DNA of 64,000 nucleotides, taken from Nautilus pompilius (taxonomy: Eukaryota > Mollusca > Cephalopoda > Nautilida > Nautilidae). The stretch spans positions 186,001 through 250,000 of the forward strand of contig JACATO010001453.1 of NCBI GenBank assembly GCA_018389105.1, written 5' to 3'. The notes beneath the pieces were generated by a model. That model saw only the letters and a program-made list of their open reading frames with translations. It was not told where the DNA came from and ran no database searches. A program made the translations under genes and the position numbers. Positions 56,701 to 64,000 of the stretch are shown here, in pieces. Each line of letters opens with the position of its first letter. Position 1 is the first letter of the stretch.

Positions 56701-59472
56701 TTGGTTGGTTGTTAAAGGGCTGTATTATTAGTATTCACAGTATAAAAAAAAAAAAAAGAGGGTTACATAGAAGAGCAAAATAACTACAATCTGCAAAATA
56801 CCAGCTCTCTGTCTCTGCTATAGATCAAACGGTGTAACTAAGATCTGTAAGAGTGATCATCAAGAAGCTTTGCTCTGAGGCTACATGACTTCAAAAAGAG
56901 TTGGTATATAAGAAAATACCGGAAAGATAGCAGTTTCATCAGCAAGAACATGTTTGGACAAAATTATATTTTTCAGCAAAAGAAAATCTCAAACTATGTG
57001 AAGGAGGTATTTTAAAAAGAAATGGCTTGCATGCACAGTATCCACTTAAACATAATTGAATGGCTGCTGGAAGACATGCAGCAAAGGGTGAACTAGAGGG
57101 AATCTACATCAAGGCAGTTAAAGCAATCATCAAATAGATACCATCCTCTGATGAATATTGTACAAATTTTGTTTCCTCCTACAGACAGGTAAACATTTCA
57201 GCAGCCAGCTTTGTCAAAAGAATCATTAGTTGAAGGTGATTTAAACATTTTTTATAATTTACTGAACATTTATTTATAAACAAATTAACTGGTACCATTT
57301 AATTGAAATGTTTAAAGGGGAAATAGTCATCAAAAATAACATAAAGTCATAAATATATATATATTATTAGGAAAGTGCAGTTTACCTGGGAAAATAACCA
57401 AAGCTAACTTATTTGTAATCATGGCTAATACTGAAAATTTATAAATAATATAGAATTTTAAATCAAAAATGTTTTAGAGTTTTACTTGTTTGTGGTGGTG
57501 TTTTTTTTTTAAAATTCAGCTTTGTTATAATTAATTCTGATTTGTTTACAAAACTAAAAAGTTAAATAATGTGGAAATATATTGCAGCAGATCTTCTTGT
57601 TACCGAAAGATGCTTAGATTTAATATCTTTTCTTATTTTCTCCTGAATACACCAAATTTTCAAGAGGTTTATTGCACTTTCTCCTCTGAACAAGTTTAGC
57701 TGGCACATTTTTTTAAAAAAAGAGGAGTAGGAAGTCATTTGAAACACACTGGTTTTGTGTGCTGTTCAAAATGAAGTACAAACAGCAAAAGATAATTAAT
57801 TTTAGTTTTATTTAGAAACTTTTATTACAAAAAAATGTTTGATCGTTAGTAGTTAGGGTATTGGCAGATTTTAGCTGAATTGCGGTAACACTTTTTGTTG
57901 GTTAACAGTGAAATGTTTTGTCGTTTTTTTAGCTTCAGACGAAAGAAGAAATTTGTAGTCTTCAGGAGGATCTGTTAGAATCTCAGATGCTGCACTCTAC
58001 CACTTACAGAGAGGTAGGTAATCATTCAATCTGCCAAAAAAAGTTGGGTTTTTTTTTTATAGCTTTTTTAAAATTTTCAGGTCATAAAAGCACATTAAAG
58101 TGGTATGCTTTAGATTAAAAAAAATCAGTTTTCGTTTGTCAACTACTTCAACTTGCAATGCTAGAAGAGTATGGCTCCCACAGGGACACTCTGGCTTTCC
58201 TTTCTCAAGAAACTTCTTCAGACCATCTCTGGTAATCACTCTCAGCTGATACTGGTTCCAGACACTGATTGCTTCTCTGGTTTCCATTTGAATTCCTTCT
58301 CCTGTAACCTCATGGTTGACCACATGGTTGTTTGTTTCTCCTGCTGTCTCCTTATGAGATTTTGTCCTCAATTGGGTATACTTATCTACCACTCCAACTC
58401 TGCAAATGACTGTGCATTATCAACAAGCTAATCAGTCTCTGACTTCTCAAGGTTTTCTTCAATACTGCAACACTCTTGACCTTGCCTCCCTTCTTTCTCA
58501 ATTCTGTTAGGACCACAACTCTCCTGTAGTGTTATTGACTGCCAACACCAAGGCATTTTCAAAGGTCTCAACTTTAGAACAGAGCAAACATTATTGGCCA
58601 TGTTGTGCCATTCATCATTCAAAGCACAACTGGCTATATTGCCAGAGTACTCTTCCCATAGCTGTGATATCATCTGTTGCTATTATTATTGTGAGGTTCT
58701 TTTCTTCCATTCATTTTCTCACTTTTGCATCATTAAACAACACATTTCTTTCTCTCCAGATTCTATTTCCCATTCTTGATGATTCAAGATTTGAGATGCA
58801 GTGCACCACCCACTCAAGGTCTCATTGTTTCCAGCTGGTCCCAAGTTAAGCTTGTTCTGTTCTGCTGCAGGCTGCAGCTCTCTCCAAGTCAGCTAGGGAC
58901 TTCTGTTGCTCGTTTCAACAGTGGAACACGGTTTCCTGTCCTCACCCAGTAGTCTGTTTTGTTTACTACAAGTGCAGGCAAAATCTAAGAACCATTACAT
59001 TAACAAAAGCAAAGAAAAAATGTAATATGCACTTGAAAAACAAGGCAGTGATAGTAAAATAAATCAAAATGTCTCCATTGATCTTGACTGCTGTCATAGT
59101 TGCAGATGAGTTTTATTATTAAAAGATACAAAGAAAATGTAGAAATATATTTTACTTTATGTATCAGAAGAAAAAGGATTTGTTTTTGTGTACTTCATTT
59201 TCAAATAAATGTGGTCAGGTTAGCTTTTCCTGGGAAGTGTTTTACCTTATTGCACTATGGTTTGTTTCATGCAGCTAATCAAATGTGAGAAAGATGTTGA
59301 CACCCTGAAGGAAGAGAACAGCTGGTTAAATGCAAACAGGCAGAAAAGTGACCAAAAATTCTCTGAGTTATCAAAGCAGTTCCTGGAGCTGCAAGATATG
59401 CTGATGTCTATAAAAAATATCCAGCAGCAAGATCAGCAAGAGATCATTCGGGACCTCTATCATCTTTTGTAG
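41757..59472 (+). CDS. Uncharacterised coiled-coil protein, whole gene, 12 coding exons
   Basis: Exons: 41757-41787, 42932-43440, 43976-44125, 45327-45401, 46607-46780, 47748-47827, 51921-52020, 52600-52743, 54351-54398, 55713-55832, 57933-58013 and 59275-59472. All are GT/AG and in phase. They sum to 1710 bases, or 569 residues plus TAG. The N-terminus (MSAFPSPLLPGNQRSV) and the next 150 residues are polar and disordered-looking. From about residue 150 it is mostly alpha-helical heptad-like sequence rich in Glu, Lys, Leu and Gln, e.g. KQKITELEKQYEEKVSDY and CEKDVDTLKEENSWLN. No kinase, zinc-finger or membrane segment is visible. Such proteins are often centrosomal, ciliary or meiotic, but that is only a possibility. 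I cannot name the family. The start ATG 41757 has A at -3 and is the only in-frame ATG that matches the exon-1 phase. Confidence 0.8.
41916..42240. repeat. Three-copy tandem repeat, about 106-bp unit
   Basis: Three nearly identical consecutive units, each with GTAGACGTCTAAGAGATCCA and ending GCGGGTCCCTGTTCAC. It lies in the first intron of the coiled-coil gene, about 130 bases after the donor. Open frames read on the minus strand are repeat by-products. Confidence 0.95.
42241..42931 (+). other. Remainder of intron 1 of the coiled-coil gene
   Basis: AT-rich with a short G run near 42,536-42,548. Nothing else recognised. Confidence 0.6.
42932..43440 (+). CDS. Coiled-coil gene, coding exon 2
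   Basis: Acceptor TTTGCAG, donor CTACAG|GTTAGT. This is the largest exon, about 170 residues. It contains KLQKEREIIQRQDRLVKNL and ends near RFDLESDKRKTTLQ. Confidence 0.85.
43976..44125 (+). CDS. Coiled-coil gene, coding exon 3
   Basis: Acceptor TTTATAG, donor GTGAAG|GTAATG. 50 codons, phase 0 on both sides, with MERYIGDINEQNDLLMEAL heptads. Confidence 0.85.
44126..45039 (+). other. Intronic sequence, nothing recognised
   Basis: Part of the intron between exons 3 and 4 of the coiled-coil gene. AT-rich, with no domain or repeat boundary seen. Confidence 0.55.
45040..45236 (-). repeat. tRNA-derived SINE-like element, minus strand
   Basis: On the minus strand it begins GGATGGTGCAGCAATTCAGT, with a B-box-like GAGTTCACTTCC about 50 bases on and a GGTTCCTTCTCATTCCTC-type tail. 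Located in the intron between exons 3 and 4. Confidence 0.5.
45327..45401 (+). CDS. Coiled-coil gene, coding exon 4
   Basis: Acceptor TTTTTCAG, donor ACCGAG|GTATGA. 25 codons, NFKDKASQNVIKYADMY onward. Phase 0. Confidence 0.75.
46170..46415 (-). repeat. tRNA-derived SINE-like element, minus strand
   Basis: On the minus strand the head reads GGCCAAGTACATATCATACT, and a good B-box-like GAGTTTGATTCC lies at 46364-46353. A tail of about 180 bases follows, toward lower coordinates. The head resembles the opposite-strand copy 50 bases away. Confidence 0.55.
46465..46560 (+). repeat. tRNA-derived SINE-like element, plus strand
   Basis: GGCCAAGTGCATAGCATACT matches the head of the neighbouring inverted copy. 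The B-box-like AGTTTGATCCCC lies near 46515-46526. The element is truncated before coding exon 5. Confidence 0.55.
46607..46780 (+). CDS. Coiled-coil gene, coding exon 5
   Basis: Acceptor TCCACTAG. The donor TGGCAG|GTATTT keeps the frame (58 codons). An earlier ACACAG|GTTATT would break it. Strong coiled coil around ELKTERENLKKENAKNMED. Confidence 0.82.
47748..47827 (+). CDS. Coiled-coil gene, coding exon 6
   Basis: Acceptor TTTTTTAAG, donor AAAAAT|GTAAGT. Encodes VENQDFYFENAKCGELFE and on to HLVSK. Ends in phase 2. Confidence 0.8.
47939..50256 (-). mobile_element. hAT-superfamily DNA transposon (decayed, complete ends)
   Basis: 2318 bases bounded by imperfect inverted repeats: CAGTTGTAGTTAATC at the left and, inverted at the right, CAGTAGTATGTAACC. 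It is flanked by perfect 8-bp target duplications ATCTAGAT (47931-47938 and 50257-50264). The minus strand encodes broken transposase pieces: a BED-like part with KVLSMESFKPSKLKNHF (about 49,600-49,700), then LRMDESIDVSSYAQLLAY (about 49,220-49,290), then DDIIWHLLAMKESINEYF near 48,430-48,490. These match ZBED5/SCAND3-type hAT transposases. Stops and frameshifts make it inactive. It lies in the intron between coding exons 6 and 7. Confidence 0.88.
50687..51857 (+). mobile_element. Tc1-type DNA transposon (decayed)
   Basis: Inverted ends ACCGGCTGGCCACTTTATTA and, at the right in reverse complement, ACACTGGCTGGCTACTTTAT, next to TA. Internal plus-strand frames include GYFQDENAPIHCVYIV (about 51,535-51,580), the family's GxxQQDNAPxH motif. 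There are many stops. About 1.17 kb, in the same intron as the hAT element. Confidence 0.8.
51921..52020 (+). CDS. Coiled-coil gene, coding exon 7
   Basis: Acceptor TTTTTTTAG, donor AAGTTA|GTGAGT. Encodes KYLKKEHSEESDS through FSKEIHVEKL. The intron before it is 4.1 kb and holds a hAT and a Tc1-type element. Confidence 0.78.
52600..52743 (+). CDS. Coiled-coil gene, coding exon 8
   Basis: Acceptor TTCTTAAAG, donor ATTGAG|GTGAGT. 48 codons of strong coiled coil, QKENNLLKQKITELEKQ onward. Confidence 0.85.
52744..54350 (+). other. Intronic sequence, nothing recognised
   Basis: AT-rich intron between coding exons 8 and 9 of the coiled-coil gene. Confidence 0.6.
54351..54398 (+). CDS. Coiled-coil gene, coding exon 9
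   Basis: Acceptor CTGTTTAG, donor AATTTT|GTAAGT. 16 codons, MKVDEKLPRNLENENF. Short, phase 0 on both sides, so it could be skipped without a frameshift. Confidence 0.65.
55713..55832 (+). CDS. Coiled-coil gene, coding exon 10
   Basis: Tandem acceptor TTAGCAG (NAGNAG), donor TGTAAT|GTGAGT. 40 codons including DLEKENMLLKAKSENILLK. Confidence 0.83.
55833..57932 (+). other. Intronic sequence, nothing recognised
   Basis: Intron between coding exons 10 and 11. Open frames near 56,182-56,492 are AT-rich and have no domain. Confidence 0.55.
57933..58013 (+). CDS. Coiled-coil gene, coding exon 11
   Basis: Acceptor TTTTTTAG, donor AGAGAG|GTAGGT. 27 codons, LQTKEEICSLQEDLLESQM onward. Confidence 0.82.
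58014..59274 (+). other. Intron with an unassigned less AT-rich stretch
   Basis: Between about 58,140 and 58,960 the composition becomes pyrimidine-rich and more balanced, with two minus-strand frames (58057-58392 and 58428-58673). They lack a motif I can name. The stretch is probably a degraded mobile element. Confidence 0.35.
59275..59472 (+). CDS. Coiled-coil gene, terminal coding exon
   Basis: Acceptor TTCATGCAG. 65 codons from LIKCEKDVDTLKEEN to IIRDLYHLL, then TAG at 59470-59472. An ATTAAA at 59531-59536 followed by a GT-rich stretch is a candidate polyadenylation signal. AATAAA at 61314 and 62787 are later alternatives. Confidence 0.83.
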   Translation, partial: LIKCEKDVDTLKEENSWLNANRQKSDQKFSELSKQFLELQDMLMSIKNIQQQDQQEIIRDLYHLL

Positions 59473-60023
59473 CTTTATTCACACCCTTAGGTGATCCATT
59501 GTTAATGAGCCTGCTGTTATGAGTGTGGCTATTAAAAAAAGGTATGGTTGGTTGAGCCATGTGTGATCAACTGCTATGTTCTCGCTCGCACATTAGGGTT
59601 AGCTCAATGCACCAACTTCTGACAAATGCTGTTAACAGGAGGCTGTGTTCATGCTGTGACCAAAGAGATGAGATGACTGACAGCTGCTAAGTTTTTACTT
59701 TGTATGAGTGAAAGTTAATTTATTACTAACCACATGTACATTTTTTGTGATGTTTAATATTGAAAATTTCATATGATCTCAGTTTAGCTCATGATGTCAA
59801 TTTTTAAATAGTTTTATTTTCAGAAATCTATCTTATGATATTTTTTGGGTGAATGGAGGTGTCATTTCAATTTTTCTGAATCAGTTTTCAAATGTGTATT
59901 TTGTGACAATTTTAATTTGAAATTTTATAAAAGTAATATGGTTGAAATGTAAAGAAAAACTAATACTCTTGAGAAAATTGTCGGAAATTGATTACGACAT
60001 TTTAATAGTTGACAAATCAAATG

Positions 60024-60971
60024 CAGTAAAGTCTCACTTAACACAATTAATCTGTGCCTGAAAAACAGTGTTAAGTGAAATATAATTTCCAATAAGAATA
60101 CATATAAATAGGTAGTGATGCATGCTGGTGGATAGAGAGAGAGAGAGAAAGAAATGAAGTGCAACATAACAATTAAGTATCATAAGCTCTAGGGTCCATG
60201 CATGATATACCATTAAGGGTTTAAGTTTTAAGTCTCCTAATAGAAGAGTGCATCAATCTTTCGCAGCTTTAAAACCAGAAGCAGTTTTTTCGTTTTGGGA
60301 AATAAAAGTTCTGTTTTGCATCTTCTCCCAATATAATGACCACCTGCTTTGGGCTATAACCACCACCAGCTATAATTTGTACCAGCAAACTATGGAAACT
60401 TTTGGCTGCATTTTTATCGGTCATGGCTGCTTCTCCCGTCACTTTTATGTCGTGTAGATTAACAGAAAAACCATCCCTGACTCGCTTGGGAAGGTTTCAC
60501 ATCACTTTCACTGTCGTCTTTCTTCAATGATTCATGCAAACTCAATGCTTTGCTTCGTTTGGTGCTCAATCCAAGTACCCTAAAGCCTTTCCATAACGTC
60601 AGGCCTACGACGACTGATTTTGGCGGCACTCACTGACGTACACGCAGACCACTTGCTTTTATCTTATCCGAATTTGAACGGGTAGTCCAGCACGTTGCGT
60701 TACATGAAATATCCATTAGTCTTTCACCTTTCTCAAATTGCTCGATGACTTTTAATTTTACTTCCAAAGAGTTAATTTTTTTATTTCATTTTAGTTGCTG
60801 AAGCACTAATATACTCACTTTTTCTTTTTGGGCCGATTGTTATTAAAGGATAAAAATGCAATTTGGTAAGTGATGGCTCACTAGCTATCGCAGGAGGATA
60901 TCAAACACCGTCCCCATCGCTACGGAATCGTATTATAATGTAACATCGCTGTGTAAAGTGAAACTTTACTG
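60024..60971 (-). mobile_element. Tigger-like DNA transposon, copy 2 (internally deleted)
   Basis: Inverted ends CAGTAAAGTCTCACTTAACA at the left and, in reverse complement at the right, CAGTAAAGTTTCACTTTACA. About 948 bases, collinear with and highly similar to the element at 34155-35133, with the same orientation and the same internal structure. Remains of the CENP-B-type HTH and of the start of the DDE domain lie on the minus strand. It sits about 550 bases after the stop codon of the coiled-coil gene. Confidence 0.85.
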
Positions 60972-63900
60972 GATATGTTGCTAGCACATCTTTATAAAGA
61001 TGAGATCCATTTAAACTGATACAACATTATAAACACTAATGCTGAAAGTGTATTTACCTATCTATTCACTGTTTGTTTATATCTGATTTATTTTCCTCAA
61101 ATTCTTCAAGATGCTCTCTAGTCCCTCATTAATTAATAGCACTTGCACCTACTAGAAATGGGTTCACCCCTAGTTTACAGGGAAGCAAGCCAACAACCAA
61201 ACGCAGACAATGTTGTTGTTGACAGGATAATTTATAGATAACTTGCCGTCTACTCCTCCTCCTCCTCAGTCAGTACAGTTAGGCTTAAGGACAGATGAAT
61301 TGCATGTGTGCTGAATAAAATATTGCTGAAACAGAAAAAGGAAAATGATTCTTGTAAAAAAAGAAACTGATTTTAGACTTAACACAAAGGTACATCATTA
61401 ACTGAGATAATTAGAAGTAAATATTTGGCGTAAGTAGCGTTTTGTTGATATCTAAGCAAAGTCACTACCTTGGAGACATTTCCACTGCTGTGGTGCAGCA
61501 GCTAAACATCAATGCATTCTTCCTAGTCTCTAAATGTAGACATTGGTGCTGTCGGGACGTGAACTCTCGAACTTTTTTGTGGATATCTTTTAGCCCACTT
61601 TTACTAGTTCATCAGCGTTTTGTGGAGTTGGCTGTTTTTTTGAACTATTGATGTATAGAAGCTTCTTTCAGATTCCATACCCACCCACTTTAGATGGCTG
61701 GAGGATATCTCAGTATACCAAGTCTTAAGCTTCAAGACGGGCAATACATAAAAATTTGTGTCAAGGAAGTTTTTTCTTTAAAAACAAAAGTATTGGTACC
61801 ATTGTTTTTCGTATATGACTTGATTGTGCTTGAGGTCTGTGAAAAGAAGCATTGTAGATTTTGCTCTCGTGTGTTCAAGTGAAACCTGGCTAAAGCATAA
61901 TCACCATAATCCTATTCCAGGTTTCATTTGAAGATCCCTAAAAGGTGGTTTGTTAAGATGAAAAATTATTCTAATACTTTCTTTCATTATGCATCGAAGG
62001 AGTTCTGCTAATTGTCCCACTTTTAATATGCTGGGTATACTTAAGTATTAATTGCCATATAGGTAAACCTGGGTAATTAAACAGGCTTTATTTTTTTGTT
62101 TCTGCTCCTTGGTTGGATTTTGTTCACCAGTCTAACAAAATTATATTGGGCAGAGAGGAGGGTGTTTGATCATAGGTTGGCATCATATGTGAAAACAGCA
62201 CTTAAAGATGTCTGTTTACTATGCATGTGCGTACAATATTTTTGTTTTTTAAAAAATTCCCTAAAGGTTGTGGTGATTGAATTCATACTGTTTTGTATAA
62301 TCTATACAATACTTTGTGAATATTATTTAATGTATGTGTGAATATGCTATATCTTTTCTTGTATTTAATACAATTGGAAGTATACATTTTGTAGGAGAAT
62401 GAACACACCTTTGAGGTTGTCTGCAGACAAAATAGTTCTTCAGTCCTTTAAACTGCTCCATCTCTCTCACTATCATTTAAAGAATCTTTAAATTGAAATG
62501 TTTTTTATTTATTTACCTTGTTGTGGATGGGAGAGTAAAGAATTTTTTTTATGTTTTGATGCAGTTCTAAACCAGGGCTGTTGAGTCACAGTTTTTGTTC
62601 TACTGCATCCATAATAAGAGAGTTGTTTTTTATTGCATTTACAGGTATTTTGACAATCAGTGAAAAAATCTGTGCCCGCTCAAAACTAATTTGGTCGACA
62701 GTTAGATACAGCATTTTTTTTTGATGTGTATGTTGTACTACTGTATTCTCCGTTGCTCTATTTTTATATCTCTCTTATTTGATGTCAATAAAACCTTAAC
62801 ATCTTTCTTTGTATTCAATTTAAGATAAGATAAATCCATTATTTTTCAATGCTAACATATTTTGATGTCTTGAAGATGAGTGTTTTAAAAGTGAAAAGGA
62901 ACCAGCGATAAATTATACAGCCATGCTCAGAATTTTGTTTACAAATTCAACCGTTTTGCATGCATAAAATAAAATATACTTCTATTTTGGTTATAACTGG
63001 TTTTAGTTTCCAGACACTTTAAAGATCAAACAATCAATCATTCCTGTGGCCTAAGTCTTTGTCTTAAAACATGCAATTTTGTTGCTGGTCAACATTCTGT
63101 GTAAAAGCTATCATCATTGGTTACCTTGAGCACTTACCACAGCTTTGCTGAAGTTGGCTGATGAATGTGGAAAAACCAGCCTTACAACAGATGTTCCATT
63201 AATGTGTAGCCCTGCGGAATGTAATGAATTTTTTTGCACTTATCTACCATAAACCAGCATTTCTGCTAACTCTGGCAGGATGGGTACTATATGTAGACAA
63301 TGGGGACAGTTAAAGCCAACATATTTAGTGCACATCTTATGCTTACAAATCCTAAATGTCACTGGTTTTAAGATTTCACTCAGTCATTTTCAAGCCCAGA
63401 AGGGCCATACATACATTTTAAAACCATGCCCCTCTATTTTGTATCGCTTCAATTCAATCTTCCATAAACCACAATAAACAAAGATCACAGCTGTGTAGTT
63501 AAGAGATTACACATTTAATTTTAAATGCTCTATGCCATGCATTATAGGATGAACAGAAGGGCAGTGCTCTGTATATCTGCGAAATTGAAACATTTGGAAG
63601 ATTAACAGAGGAATTTACCCAGATAGCATAAGAGGGTTCCAAAGACTCCTAGCTTTTCCAGCTTTCTATGGATGGCAGCTGATTAATGTAGTTAGTTAAG
63701 CAACTGTTTCTGAAGTGCCAACTGTACACAGCCTCCTGGCAGCAGGGTTGGTCTGCCAATTTTGTATTTCTCTAGATTATCAGAAAAAGACAGCTAAAAT
63801 TGTTAATGTATTGTCGAATGAGGTTCATTGTGGCTTCTGTAACCAAATACATTTTCCTTTTTAAGAAACAAAGAAAATTTTTACAGTATAAGCAAGCGGA

Positions 63901-64000
63901 TAATCTGTCACTTTAAACAACAACAAAATATTAGTCAAGAAAAATGTATTATTTTAGTGTCAAATCCATCCGATTGGTTCATGCCATACAAGTAAACTTC
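60972..64000. other. Intergenic or 3' UTR region, no gene recognised
   Basis: AT-rich. AATAAA at 61314-61319 and 62787-62792 could end long 3' UTR isoforms of the coiled-coil gene. No new exon, RNA gene or mobile element could be supported to the right edge. Confidence 0.5.

Overview
This window is eukaryotic nuclear DNA, and the gene content points to a vertebrate. It has intron-split genes with GT/AG junctions, AT-rich introns of 1 to 20 kb, CpG-rich promoter islands, tRNA-derived SINE-like repeats, and decayed Tc1, Tigger/pogo and hAT DNA transposons. The repeat load and a many-exon WDR89 suggest a non-mammalian vertebrate; a cartilaginous or other early-branching fish is possible, but this is inference. 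No bacterial operon, CRISPR array, rRNA or convincing tRNA gene was seen.

Layout. Positions 1-20,722 lie in a very long intron of PSKH1 (minus strand). It holds a Tc1 transposase remnant at the left edge, SINE-like elements, a pogo-like MITE, a LINE reverse-transcriptase scrap and many microsatellites. The first PSKH1 coding exon is 20,723-21,622, inside a CpG-rich block (about 19.5-22.35 kb). The C-terminal third of PSKH1 is not in the window.

From 25,194 to 38,378 (minus strand) I could assemble a complete WDR89-type WD40 gene: 13 coding exons, 371 codons, with every junction in phase. Its introns carry a pogo-like transposon and an internally deleted Tigger-like element. Upstream is a 190-bp tandem duplication, each copy with a palindromic YY1-like site, which is probably its promoter or first exon.

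Facing away from it (plus strand), a second CpG island with paired CCAAT boxes (about 41.15-41.85 kb) starts a 12-coding-exon gene (41,757-59,472). It would encode a 569-residue coiled-coil protein that I cannot assign to a named family. Its first intron has three copies of a 106-bp tandem repeat. Another intron has a hAT element with a perfect 8-bp target-site duplication next to a Tc1-type element. A second Tigger copy lies just 3' of the gene. From 61 to 64 kb I see no gene.

The WDR89 and coiled-coil genes are head to head and may share regulation. I found no dramatic new system. The most useful leads are the unidentified coiled-coil gene, the WDR89 exon structure with its stop/start-overlapping uORF, and the duplicated promoter.
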